Below are positions 21,954-32,066 of a DNA stretch of 64,000 nt, in pieces. The notes under the pieces are model-generated. The model worked only from the letters and a program-made list of their open reading frames with translations, was not told where the DNA came from and ran no database searches. This stretch comes from Chalara sp. BL73 (taxonomy: Eukaryota; Ascomycota; Leotiomycetes; Helotiales): positions 1,364,001-1,428,000 of the forward strand of contig CAKJVC010000012.1 of the NCBI GenBank assembly GCA_918026815.1. The letters run 5' to 3'. Position 1 is the stretch's first letter. Each line of letters begins with the position of its first letter. Made by a program: the position numbers and the translations under genes.

Positions 21954-22417
21954 CTATTTTGCGAATGATTTTCAAGCGGCACTAGCCCAGCACGATCGCA
22001 ACTATACAAAATCCTAGTTCGTACGCTGTTGTGTATTTTTGTAAACCGTCCAATACGAAAAGCATAGTAATACTGTGCTGCCCAAGCTTGAATTGAAGCA
22101 TATAGCTCTTCTTTAGAGCTGTAAATAGCTTCCGGAAGTAGTGGCATAGCCGTAGAAAGGAAAAGAGGCTCTGCTGGCAAAGGCTCAGGTAATTGTAAAG
22201 GCAGTAGCGGCGGTGAAAGCAGGGAATCCATTATTGCAATGCAATTAAGTCCAGCGTGCATCAATTGCAGGCAAAATTACAGTGCAAGTGGGTGTAGAAC
22301 GCGACGCGCGATCATTTTTGGTAGGGTGGCAGGGGGGGTGGTACGTTTTGCAGCGCTTACCTAATACAAATTCTAAACGTACCATGGGTGGTACACGTAG
22401 TGGTACCCCTGACAACG

Positions 22418-22583
22418 GTACCGACCCTGGTCGGGCACGTGCCCTGCTGCCGAGCCACTAGGGCTCCCTCGTGTATATATAGCTTGCTCTCCCCGAGCTC
22501 CCTCTTCCTTCCTTAGCTATAGATTCTCGTATAGTACCACAGCTGCCCTCTGTATCTGTAGATCCACAGCTCGTGCCGTGACA
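22418..22583 (-). repeat. R1 copy, one end altered
   Basis: Reverse-oriented R1: from CCGACCCTGGTCGGGCACG to GCTCGTGCCGTGACA at 22583. The outer end next to the MULE target duplication has diverged from the expected TGTCACG. Confidence 0.65.
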
Positions 22584-22604
22584 ATACTTAGAGTTGCTGC
22601 CTAA

Positions 22605-22758
22605 TGTCACGATCACTATCCTATGAGCCTGTTGGGGCGTATAATAGGTGCTTCAATACGAGAATACTAAACTAAGGAGGAAAGGTGTAACTGTTTGTTT
22701 GTTTGTTTGTTTGTTTGTTCTATTTTACGTCTTGGCGGGGGGTACGATGCAAGTGCTT
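22605..22758 (+). repeat. R4 LTR-like fragment with TTTG microsatellite
   Basis: Starts TGTCACGATCACTATCC and shares ATACTAAACTAAGGAGGAAA with the gypsy LTR core (ATACTAAACTAGAGAGGAAA). It is the uninterrupted counterpart of the copy at 39.5 kb. An eight-fold TTTG microsatellite lies at about 22692-22722. Confidence 0.65.
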
Positions 22759-22940
22759 GCTTTATTTCTTGGTTTCTTGGCTATGTCATGCATTTAATTT
22801 CCGATGATTTACTTATTAATTTGTATTGGTTTATAACCGAAGCCAAGAAATTAGTACATATTTTAAAGTTTAACTTTGTATTCAAAAACCAATAGGTAAA
22901 TTATCGGAAATTAGATACATGACATAGCTCAGAAAAACCA
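22759..22940. other. AT-rich spacer
   Basis: It contains an imperfect inverted pair (CATGCATTTAATTTCCGATGATT near 22790 against AATTATCGGAAATTAGATACATG near 22900), probably a small fold-back. No gene. Confidence 0.35.
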
Positions 22941-23150
22941 TGAATTAGCAACGTACAATCAAAAACCAAATAGCTATGAATTGACTATGTGACAGCCAAA
23001 AACCAAGTGACCATGAATTGACTACGTGACAGCCAGAAACCAAATGGCCATGAATTGACTACGTGACAGCCAGAAACCAAGTGGCCATGAATTGACTACG
23101 TGACAGCCAGAAACCAAGTGGCCATGAATTGACTACATAACAGGCCAGAA
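22941..23150 (+). repeat. 37-bp minisatellite, about five units
   Basis: GAATTGACTA recurs at 22978, 23015, 23052, 23089 and 23126, an exact 37-bp period. Units carry CCAAGTGGCCAT and ACGTGACAGCC. There are no spacers, so this is a simple tandem array, not CRISPR-like. Confidence 0.9.
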
Positions 23151-23181
23151 ACCAAATAGTATTAGTAATATTACTAATAGC

Positions 23182-23312
23182 TTGGCAACCCACTGGGTTG
23201 GGTTATTAACCCATTGGGTTGGGTTGTAAAATATTACAATAACCCAGCCAACCCAATGGGGCCCCAGTGGGTTGGGTCGAAAGGTCGAAAACCCAACCCA
23301 ACCCAACCCAGT
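23182..23312. repeat. Degenerate GGGTT/AACCC repeat with internal inversion
   Basis: Runs of GGGTTGGGTT and CCAACCCAACCC occur on both strands around the centre GGGGCCCC at about 23260. The right end has four CCCAA units before the remnant HET gene. Telomere-like in composition, but the unit is 5 bp and irregular. Confidence 0.75.
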
Positions 23313-23319
23313 CCGCAGT

Positions 23320-25126
23320 CTACATATACCCCTTTTCGCTGACAAGGAGCCTCCGATTCCAGGTCGTCGCGTTAATAACGCTATTATGAAGCTTGAAAGC
23401 GTTCTGTTCTGCTCCCGTGAATCCTTCAACCCTGCCACCTCGATCCGCCGACTCATCACCAAAGACCCTATCGATGTCCGCGCGCAGGGTAGAAGCAAAG
23501 GCATCAAGCCTGCTTCCGCCTCCAACATAGGGACCACCGGATGGATCCGATGTCAAAACCCAGCTATCCCACGCGTCCTCTGTGCTCTCTTGTTGCCACA
23601 AGTGCGGCAAGGAGATGTGCGCCACACGGTCCAGCACAAAGCCGAGAACAGCAAGCAGCCTTTTGCCTTGGCCGAACGCAAACCCAAAAGGGGCCGCAGA
23701 AGCGGTCGAGTACACGTTGGATTTAGATCTGAGCGACCCGTCATCATTCCACCTCTGTCTAAACTGGTAGAAAGGCTGCGGAACTCGGTGGGGCTGGATG
23801 GCCCAATCTGGCACCTGTCACGGCACGAGCTGTGGATCTACAGATACAGAGGGCAGCTGTGGTACTATACGAGAATCTATAGCTAAGGAAGGAAGAGGGG
23901 GCTCGGGGAGAGCAGGCTATATATACACGAGGAGCTCGGGGAGCTCGCCTAATATGGATCACGTGTGCTTGGGAGCACGCGACGTGACAGCACCCAAGAT
24001 GGAACATCGTGATCCCTGGTCAAGCCGGCAGATCCGAGACAATCGAGGCTTTGATTGATTTCGATCAAAGCCGCCGCTAAGTTGGTGTATACGGCTTCGA
24101 CCGTGAGCGTATAGTCCGGCGCAAGGCGTACGTCGCCAACTTCATTTGACAGAGTCAGGACGGAATAGAGCTTGTCTTTCTGGTCCGTCGTCTTGAAATA
24201 CCGCGACTGGATCAACGTCGGGTATAGAGGGTTATAGAAGGGTTTCGCCTTCCGCCGATCCTCGACATATTCGACCGTGCCGATGTTTCTGCTGAAAATG
24301 TCCTCGAGATCAAAGCGGCGGGTGCTCTGGGGATCCCAGAAGGCTAGTTCTTGCAGCATCCCATTTACCCGATACACCTGAATCCAAAGCAATGTTTTGC
24401 TACCGCAAGATAACCACGTCGTTCCCTGATCGGAGCCGGAAGGTGAATGTTTGGGAGTGCTGGCTTCTTGGAGGATCCAAGACCTATCCCAATACTCCAG
24501 ATTCAAAAACTTCGATAGAAGGATCCAGTCTTCGGTGCTAGTTTTAATCCGATCCCTTGGGCCCTCCAAAATGAGCAGATCGTCGGAAAGGTTGCTCTCT
24601 CGCAACCTAAATCTTGTTTCCTCGCTCACGAAATTCTCCTTCGTAAAATCTGACAGCCGTACCAGAAATTCCATCGCCATACATCTGTCATGATTTCCTT
24701 CGCCTAACCAGATAACCACGCCGTGGGCTTCTTCGTAAATTTCCTTCATCCTGGTAATTTGTTCGCTTCTCTCCACGACATCATCTTGGTTGATACATAC
24801 GGCATCAATCCAAAACCAGCCGCGAGCCAAAAGGTTCGATGTGTTCGCCTCAAAGGAGCTCTCAGATCTCGATCTAAGTTCTTGAAGGAATATTTGAAGG
24901 TTTTTGGTAACACCCAGTTGTTTGCCATTCGCCGTGATCGGATTTATCCTAGAAGGGTCTCCCCACATATACGATAGCGCTGTGTACCGAGGGCATTGTT
25001 CTAGTGGGAACGTTTGGATTTCGGTCTCGATTTTTTGATTGTTACTCGAGCTGAGCCGGATCAGACGAATCTGTTTGTGTTCAGTGGTGAATATTGAAAG
25101 GTGGCCAACGCGACAGCTGCGGACAT
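23320..25126 (-). pseudogene. HET-domain gene disrupted by a solo LTR, frameshift and 3' truncation
   Basis: The likely start is the ATG at 25126 (MSAAVALATFQYSPL); a one-base deletion near 25078 then shifts the frame to QIRLIRL, the usual HET entry. The HET domain follows with ALSYMWGDPS, WFWIDAVCINQDD, a VVIWLGEG block and RSWILQEAS. At HDVPSWV an R1 LTR (23816-23989) interrupts; removing it and one GCACC copy gives HDVPSWVPDWAIQP, the normal continuation. The C-terminal region runs to EKGYM and a stop at about 23320, where the GGGTT repeat begins, so the last part is lost. Frames extending upstream to 25418 look like promoter sequence. Three independent lesions mean it is not functional. 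Confidence 0.88.
23816..23989 (+). repeat. R1 solo LTR, 174 bp, intact ends
   Basis: Runs TGTCACGGCACG..GCGACGTGACA with 7-bp terminal inverted ends (TGTCACG/CGTGACA) and an exact 5-bp duplication GCACC at 23811-23815 and 23990-23994. Short TG..CA ends plus a 5-bp duplication fit a solo LTR of a compact LTR element. Contains a CACGTG box near its 3' end. Confidence 0.92.
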
Positions 25127-25479
25127 TGTTATTTTGATGTTGAAGCGCTTGAAACCAAGATGGAGCGTGAATCGTGTAAAAACATGAGAGTTGGTGGTGC
25201 CACTTTACTGGAGGAGAAGACCATAGAGTATGTTCTAAAATTAGAAATACGTTTGATTGGCTCTTTGTGGTTAAAGTTCTGGTTGGTGGAGATCCGGAAA
25301 TGCTTTTACTGTCTCCTGGAGCTAAAGGAAAATTTATAGCAAATAACGTGTACGAAGGGGAAGGTCGGATAGTTATATTATTTTCTTCGAAGTTGGTGGC
25401 ACTAAGATGCTCCACCATTATTTCCCTTCTACCACAACTAGGAAAACTTAACTGCCTCTACACATATGGGCTGAATGTT

Positions 25480-26395
25480 CTCCAGCGCGGCCGAGACGAC
25501 GTAAATGCTCTTGCTGGTCCCGGTTCTAAGAGCACATGTCCTTCAAGACATGCATGAAGTGCCGCCGTCAATATAGTGCGTTGCCGATATATCGAAGTTG
25601 CGGCGCTCGATGCACGTGGCACCCAACCAATTATAACATCGCTCTATAATAGTTCTAGTCTTGAGAAGTCTAACACGCTGGCAAGTCCTGACTCCACCAA
25701 TTTTCCTATCCTCAAAAGGTGCCGGAAGCTAAGGAAGGATTGTAGTCGGCCATGTAACATCGTCATCGACCAGGACCGTGATAGAGGTTCGACGAAAGAG
25801 ATGGCTTTGCAGACTTGGAGACGTTTGCTAGCAACCGGGCTTTGGAAGACTCTGAGATTCTCCACATTTATTGATTTGCAAAGATTCTGGATAATATTGT
25901 ATTGACGCTTCGTAGCGACAAAATCTGGGACGGATTACAAGTCAATATGCTTTGTATCGTTTGCCGAAGCTCTTTGACATCGGTGGAAATTGTTGGAAGG
26001 ATAATCGTGACATCTTTGTTGTAATAAGTAGGGCTGTTCGGGATAGGTATCGATTTGCACAGCCAGTGAGCTCTACTGTGGGAAATGAGCCTCAAGTAGC
26101 GTACAGTACTATAATGATATGTTAGCGGTCTCCACCCCGAAGCTTGGACCACACTCACAATAAGATGATAAACCACTATTGCTCCCAGTTGAGAGGCGTG
26201 AACTCCCTCATAGCATGCTATATTAGGCCCGGAAAACCGTCTTCGTAACCGGTTGACCACATTATTTTTCAGCGGGCTCAATGCCCAGAGATGACTATAA
26301 TTAAAAGCCCAGACGTCGCTCTTAATACAATAGTAACGCATTCGACACCAAGACTTGTTTTTCAAGCGACTTGTCAACATAATGACAGGTATCAT
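25480..26395 (-). pseudogene. Decayed family-2 glycosyltransferase (Cps1/polysaccharide synthase type)
   Basis: Fragments in order: KSIPIPNSPTYYNKDVTIILP (about 26050; the donor-binding N-terminal strand), VFQSPVASKRLQVCKAI (about 25840), then, in another frame, VLVDDDVTWPTTILP followed by TAG (Trp in the family), GGVRTCQRVR and RRNFDISATHYIDGGTSC. This is the sequence order of fungal Cps1-like membrane polysaccharide synthases. Frameshifts and stops are frequent. The upstream part (26395-26100) may contain the first exon and an intron; the catalytic C-terminus is absent. Confidence 0.7.
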
Positions 26396-27078
26396 ACTTC
26401 CGATCCTACACTTCCGGACGGGTAAGTTTTTGGCCTCCCCCTTGGGATTCCCCTTGAGGTTCCTATTGAGTTTCTTTTGAGTTTTCTCCTACATTCTACA
26501 GGAAAGATACATGCGACTTTGTGTTCACCATACACTCATGGCCAGTTCCTCTTGGCAATAAAGATGCGTGACCCTTTTGTGCAAAGAACGCGAAAGGAAA
26601 AACATTTTGTCATCCTCCGTGTGACCGCACGCAAAGCAAATTCCCCCTTCCAAGTGGTTTAAAGGTCGGATTGGCATGATCGTCAGCATGCATCCAGGCT
26701 CGAGCCAGGATTTTCAAGATACCCGAAGCACCCTTGTCGTCTGAAACGTTTTCCCGTTTGCTGTGCCGTGATAAGGCTTTCAGCTGTGCTACCCCACGGT
26801 TGATTACAGGGCTGTAAGCTGCAGAAACGCGCTTAAAATGAGATTGTTTTCGTGACAGACCAACTTTTTCGCGATGGTGAAGATGATGATCAACCTTAAG
26901 TGAGGGCGCTCTTGCTGGATATATTTTCGACTTCAATCGTGTTTGCGCGTTTGTAATCTTGTTATCAATTCCCAATAAGTGCTGTCCTGCTTATGCCTGT
27001 TCACAGACAGCTCACCCTTGTTGACCTGGCCCCCATCCTACTGCGCAAACCCTTGTCTACCCATGTTCCCCAGCCATG
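26396..27078. other. Region without recognised genes
   Basis: Short frames on both strands lack family patterns. The 26610-26975 minus frame is Lys/Arg-rich and not recognisable. Confidence 0.35.
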
Positions 27079-27140
27079 ACTGTGGCGTCAGGGGGTGCGA
27101 GACCTGGGGGCATAAGCGGGGCAGGACCAGAGCCGTGACA
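27079..27140 (+). repeat. R2 3' end joined to R6
   Basis: Shares TGTGGCGTCAGGGGGTGCGA and GGCATAAGCGGGGCAGG with the R2 copy at 54.4-54.7 kb, and has the same junction (GCCGTGACA then GTGACGGCTAC). The rest of R2 is missing to the left. Confidence 0.6.
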
Positions 27141-27385
27141 GTGACGGCTACATTCGTACTTTAGCATAAAACCTTCAATAACTTAAACGCTGTAATACAT
27201 AGCAAGCTGATAGTCGGCTCAACAAAAAGCCCAATATTAAAGCTATAAAATAGTGCAATATTTCAAGTAATTGTATTAGTAGTCTTACAATTATTAAAGA
27301 AAACAGTCAATTGTGCACAAAATGTGGAATTTTGATGGGGTATCACGTGGCCAGAAAAAAAAAATTGGCACAGGCTAAAATTCCT
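27141..27385 (+). repeat. R6 repeat, copy 1 (Tc1/mariner-linked tail)
   Basis: Contains AATAACTTAAACGCTGTAAT, GTAATTGTATTAGTAGTC and an end TTGGCACAGGCTAA. Homologous to 54.69-54.87 kb and to 62.38-62.63 kb, where it follows a transposase N-terminal fragment. Non-coding. Confidence 0.7.
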
Positions 27386-28285
27386 GCGGGCACTGATAGA
27401 AGATGAAATACACAATAACGATTAGGAGGAATATTAATAATGCAATTCAGGCTCTCTCTATAGCATATGTGTATGAAGCATACAGATCTCTAGTGATTTG
27501 TGTGCGTGAAAAGTCTTCAGCGCTAGCGTTCTCTTCTTAGTCAGAGACATGTCAGCTACCTGGATCCTCAAGAACAAGTCACCACCTGCAACGAGCATAC
27601 CGGCACTGCACAAAGATCGCAGTTGCTACGTGCCCAGTAGGTACCGGCTTGAGCGATTGCAAGTTATCAGAAACAAGAAGAATCACCTACGGGGGTGATC
27701 CAAGCAACTACAAAAACGAAACAAAGCTACCAAAAGGGGGGGGCCAGGTTGTGTGCCTGCTCCACCTCCGGACGACGCTGAAGGGTTCATCAGCGACGAT
27801 GCTCCCGAAGGCGGACATAGGCCGCTTGCGCTGTTGCCTCCACCTGGAGACAGAGAGAACCTTATCGTTCTTTAGGTTTGTACGAAATTTCTTTCTGTTC
27901 GCAAGCACTTTTAGCACAAGTAGATAGTTTGGCTGTGTCGTACGGGCTTAAGCGTCGACTGCCAAACGGCACTCAAGCTATTGCTTTACCTTTACGTGGT
28001 GCTTGAGATAAGTAGCTGTTTACAGTGAAACCAAAAAGCAAAATCACGATATATTAAACGGCAAATGACTAGAATAACTTAGTTATTCTATATCAAACAT
28101 TCAGCACCTTCATAGAAGATCGATCAATTTAAACCAGTACAAAGTGACAAAATCACATCCCCGTCTCCATCATTTACCCCTGAAAAAACAATCAAGCATA
28201 CCGCGGTCGAGGATACCGTGATCGATATGTCATATGAATTAAGATCGCAATCATTGCAAGAAAGGAACTATGAATAGCTTGGCGA
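27386..28285. other. Region without recognised genes
   Basis: No domain pattern in any frame, and only low-complexity or AT-rich segments (28040-28100). Possible frames at 27649-27927 are mutually antisense and not supported. Confidence 0.35.
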
Positions 28286-29030
28286 GTGCTAGATCAGCTA
28301 GATAATAAGCGGCATAATACATTGCTATTAAATGGTTTACATACAGGATCTATCGTAGTATCGGCCAAGTTCGTTTCCCTGTTCGACATTTCGGTCCTTA
28401 TGAACTGCTTTAGAACTCCACAGATCTGGCGATATAAGGTATTGGTTCGACGGCATGTTGGACAGAGAATCCAAAGTCGCAAATCTTAGCCCGACAGCCT
28501 TCGCCGGGGAGGATATTTTTGTAAGTATAGCTTTGACTTTCTCTTCGTACCGAGGGTATCTCGCAGCGTTCGGGTCTCTGAAGTACTTCCCAGAATCTTC
28601 TGTAAGCCGCTTGTTGCTTAGTGATGGTGACTACAGCGGTGGTGCTCCTTGGTACACCACACTATCAATTTTCTCCTTGTACTTGACGGGGAATACATAC
28701 CTGGTACCAGAATTGTAGGATGTTTTGAACAATCAAGCCAGTTATATGACGTGAGATATTCACATCTCTCGATTTTTGGCGACTTCTCTACGTTCGGGAG
28801 GTCAGAGACGTTGACAGCTTTTATCAACTTGCCAGAAGCCCAGTTCACCAAACTCTCAGTATGCGGCGGCTTATACTTTGGGGGTGCAAAGCCCTCAGCT
28901 GAATGCTCGTATAAATATTTGCGGTTTTCCGCCGTGAAATTACGCTTCCCGCCATGGGCCCAAAATCAACAAGTCTTGGTTCGGCCTCTGAAATTGTTGC
29001 TGATTTGGGAGATAGAAAAGAAATCGAGAT
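28286..29030 (-). pseudogene. Decayed conserved fungal gene (RNA-decapping/GGPP-synthetase-annotated type)
   Basis: Minus-strand blocks: ENRKYLYEHSAEGFAPPKYK, then CEYLTSYNWLDCSKHPTILVPG, a GT..AG-like break, PPL-stop-SPSLSNKRL (Trp expected at the stop) and DSGKYFRDPNAARYPRYE. YNWLD..PTILVPG and the YFRDPNAARYP block recur in a fungal family that databases label inconsistently, so I assign no function. The TAG and frame changes mark it as dead. The last part of the family (a conserved Arg/Asn-rich segment) is not found. Confidence 0.55.
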
Positions 29031-30688
29031 AAGGATGAGACGTGGAGGGAGAAGGTTGAGGGTGGACGGGAGTGCCCCAGGTGGGTGTGTTGGCAGGTTC
29101 GCCTAGTTTGGTCGGTAGGGAGGCATGTAGGTAGCAACAGTCTTCGGCGGTGAAGCGGCATTCTTTATTAGGGGCTGCCCAGAACCTGTCCAGAGTCAGT
29201 TGGAATATTAGCGGTTGGGGCGGAGGTTACCAGCAAGTAGCTGTTTTGACAGGCTTGGGTGACTCCGCTGGAGCACAAGAACGGGTTGGAAGCGCCGAAA
29301 CAACTCCATTAGCGGCATCGCCGATCTATTACCATAGAGTGAATCTGGCCTCGAAGATAGGTAGACAGTCGTAAGATTACCTTTTCATTTTCCATCTTGC
29401 CAAACTTCAATCTCGTAGGCGTAATCTCCTGCTGCTCGGCCAAACTCTGACTTTCGGGAACTTCATCCCATTCGGCAGCATTGATGCCCTCGAATCTATC
29501 CAATCCATCACAAATAGTCGCACTGACCATTGCCAGAGTCATGCTTCCCTGCGATAGAGGTTGCCGTATAGCGTCAGACAAAGACAATCGCTGCGGCAGA
29601 TTTAATCTGTACACTGTTGTCTGTGTTGTGGTCATAAGGTCATCACAGCACTATGTCATCGTATTGTAGCCTGAGGTGTCATCGGGGTGCCCTCGGTCTT
29701 ATGGACTACGGTGCGGAGAAGGAGGTATCACAAAATGCTATGCCTGAGTTCATTGCAGTCTTCCATTTTATGCTATAATAAAAGTTTGCTATACGACAGA
29801 GAGGAGCAGTCCCCATCACTTACAAACTCAGTATCCAGAATCGCGCCATAAATCCTAGGCAGTTCCCTCAACGCCGATACTCCGCTGTGGGCATCATTCA
29901 TCAGCACTTCGATGATCTGCAACTATATCTTCATGTATTGCCCGTATACGCCTTGCTAGAATCATAACTCCACATTCGTGTCCTTTGCTGCTTATCCAGC
30001 GTGAGGCCTCCTATCGCTTTCTCTCAAACCAGCTACTGGAACCTGCGATAGCTACAGATTGATCCATAACCCATTCGCCCAAGCTAAGGTATTTATCGAT
30101 CCAGGCGTTGATATCTTTGTTCTCGGTAATGGAATCTTTCTTGAAACTGGGCCTCAGGTCTCGGAAGATGGGAATTGTTAGCCTTCTGTGTCTCTTTTCC
30201 AGGTAAGTCAAATGGCGGCAAACCACCCGGAGGTTTATCTGGATAAAGTATTCGGCAGGCTACCGGTTGATTTGTTGGGGAGGCTGGAACTGGCGCTGTT
30301 AGCATACGCAAAACAAGGTGCGGTGGTACACCAAAAGCAAATTCCAGCAGCTCATCCTCCTCTCTTCATGCAAGCTTTTTTTCTTCCTCACCCCGCGACC
30401 AAGCAGAAAATAATTGCCCCAGATCCCTGTGAGTCGAGCTTCTCCTATTGGCTTTTTATATTTTGAAACCGTCTGTCCAATGTTTGGGATATGCAAAAGT
30501 TTGCAAAGCTTCAAAAACATTGGAATCTGCAGCGTCCAGCACCCCCACCACACCATACGATAAGGTCGCCAGCTGACAATCTACGATCACAGAAAACAAT
30601 TCATTGTTACCTGCGTTGTTGCATTTAGTAATCCTTTTAAAGTACTAATTTCTTTTCTGCAAAGCTAGAAAATACAGTTCCCTTCATC
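29031..30688. other. Region with unassigned frames only
   Basis: A minus frame at 29635-29380 (MTTTQTTVYRLNLPQRLSL start, possible GTAATC donor near 29378) and another at 30226-30011 look protein-like but match no family I know. They may be further decayed gene pieces. No repeat of the named families is present. Confidence 0.3.
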
Positions 30689-31250
30689 ATGGTGGCCACC
30701 GCAATGGACCACCTCTCCTCGGGGTCGACCAAGATTGAGTGGCTCTCCTAGTTGAATACCGAGTAAGTAAAGCCCCTAATGCTATGATTGCTTCGCAGAT
30801 ACACTGCAGCCTCCTCTTTTCAAGGCCTAACACTCAGATGTCCACCTGGCCCGCTTTGCTTAGACCTCCACTGACTCGGCGGTTTCTAGATTCAAGCCCA
30901 CCAAGAACTACTGCCGTACCTCCACCATCTGCACAATCGGCCCGAACACAAACTCCGTTGAGGCAATCAACAGACTGCTAGTCTCAATGTTGTTCGCATG
31001 AACTTTTCCCACGGTTCCTACAAATATCATCAATCTGTTATTGATAATGCTCGTGAGGCTGAGAAGACACAGAAGGGTCGTCAAATTGCTATTGCTTTGG
31101 ATACCAAGGGGCCTGAGATCAGAACTGGTAATACTACTGGTGATGCCGACCTTCCAATCTCAGCAGGTGCTGAGCTCAACATTACTACGGACGAGAAGTA
31201 TGCTGCGACTCTTTCAGATGTCTCCAAGTTTCTTTGGCTGGAACGCCCCT
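30689..31250 (+). pseudogene. Truncated pyruvate kinase gene copy (5' end)
   Basis: ATG at 30689, an early TAG after about 20 codons and an apparent GTAAGT..CGCAG intron (about 30762-30797). Coding resumes in another frame with [20 protein letters not shown] (about 30890), then after a further shift [20 protein letters not shown] and [14 protein letters not shown], the conserved N-terminal pyruvate kinase region with the substrate-binding Arg and NFSHG motif. The remainder (B and C domains) is absent after about 31230. A broken partial duplicate, not the housekeeping gene. Confidence 0.8.
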
Positions 31251-31550
31251 GGAGTTTGATTTGGTGCAGCGAATGGAATTGCCGTGAAATAATACACGCG
31301 ACTCTAGAATTGAAATGCACTGTCCTGCTGCCCTGCCGCCCTGCCGCCCTGCTGCACCCCCTCTCCCTCTTTCTCTTGCTTCTCATTCCAAAAACTCGCT
31401 TAGCTAATAAAGGCACTGAACGACAAAGTATCGAAAGTAATAAAAGCTTCAAAGTAATTTAAAAGAATTAAAAAGATATATAGAAGAACCAAAAATTCTC
31501 CAAGGACAGAAATGGCGAAAGAGCCTAGCTGTTACAACCACTGCTACGTC
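31251..31550. other. Intergenic sequence
   Basis: A CTGCC-rich microsatellite-like run (31320-31355) and AT-rich sequence; no gene seen. Confidence 0.4.
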
Positions 31551-32011
31551 CTAGTAGTAGCACAATGACCAGATTTTCCTTTCGTCGTCTCCGAAAACAC
31601 TTTTGTCCCAAAATGGTACATGACCTGGGGAATCATCGCGGACGTTTTCGCATTTACAATAGCTATAGATTGTTAGCTACGGATCAAAAATTCGATTTCT
31701 TTCAAGAGAACTTACCCAGGGTAGGCAGGCATGGACGTTCTAATCTGGCCGTCCCCCAGGTCTACAGGAACAAGCCCGAAATTCATTCCTGGTTTCCAGA
31801 GAATCTTTGTAAAATCGTTGAGCGTGGGGGCAATGAACTTTGTAATAACACAGACGGGAATGTTGAAGGTTCCGGGTGTGCGTGCAGGAAACTCCTTCAC
31901 CATCTGCTTGTTTCTGAGGAAATAGTCGCGGTCTGTCAAGTCGAATTGGTAGTTGTACCCGCCCAGTCTGTGCGCATCGATGCTGCTGATGAAAGGGTCC
32001 TCGTTCGACAT
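31551..32011 (-). CDS. Uncharacterised 135-aa protein, one intron
   Basis: Exon 1 32011-31716, intron 31663-31715 (53 bp, GTAAGT..TATAG with CTAAC branch), exon 2 31662-31551 ending TAG; the phase 2 junction closes exactly. The sequence starts MSNEDPFISSIDAHRLGG, has an aromatic-rich middle (YNYQFDLTDRDYFLRNK) and ends CKCENVRDD..FWDKSVFGDDERKIW..CYY. There is no signal peptide or recognised domain. It begins only 55 bp beyond the stop of the SGNH gene on the same strand, so it may be a separate small gene or an alternative 3' part of that transcript. Exon-like structure without lesions argues it is real. Confidence 0.55.
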
Positions 32012-32066
32012 GTTTTGATGCTTTATTAATTTCTAATGGCATGGGTAAGCAGAGGATTCAATGGGA

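Larger units (their letters stand above)
18476..22231 (-). pseudogene. MULE transposase (FAR1/Mutator type), multiply disrupted
   Basis: Start ATG at 22231, just inside the right TIR. Exon 1 (22231-21496) holds a FAR1-like DNA-binding part (IQAWAAQYYYAFRIGRFTK, then HNYSPSQSISSYSAHR) and is split by an R2 LTR. Intron 1 is 21441-21495. Exon 2 (21440-21123) contains the MULE block VILVDNTYKTNKFDMPL. Intron 2 (20431-21122) carries a MITE. Exon 3 (from 20430) has VVVMDGDQAQKNASEKVF and CIWHVNQCV, a CCHC-like CSACYRRGH, a 45-bp repeat array and Myb-like segments up to the TAA at 18478-18476. About eight or nine in-frame TAA/TAG codons replace Gln or Trp, as RIP would produce. Not functional. Confidence 0.85.
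18087..22408 (-). mobile_element. Complete Mutator-like element (MULE) with nested insertions
   Basis: Flanked by an identical 9-bp target duplication CTGACAACG (18078-18086 and 22409-22417), the length typical of Mutator elements. Both ends carry a long TIR beginning GGGTACCACTACGTGTACCA. The right TIR spans about 22238-22408 (171 bp). The left TIR is the same sequence interrupted by a 200-bp gypsy LTR plus its 5-bp duplication, and ends near 18462. Inside lies a minus-strand FAR1/MULE-type transposase gene. Subtracting three later insertions (205, 237 and 636 bp) leaves an original element of about 3.24 kb. Confidence 0.9.

Noticed and set aside
22941..23150. Possible CRISPR-like array (regular 37-bp period)
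   Set aside because: Units are contiguous with no spacers, and the sequence is eukaryotic; it is a tandem minisatellite.
23182..23312. Interstitial telomere
   Set aside because: The unit is an irregular GGGTT rather than TTAGGG, in both orientations and with no subtelomeric genes that would support it.
24451..24977. Plus-strand frames within the HET pseudogene
   Set aside because: They are antisense to clear HET-domain motifs.
30689..31250. Functional pyruvate kinase gene
   Set aside because: Early stop, frame changes and loss of the B and C domains.
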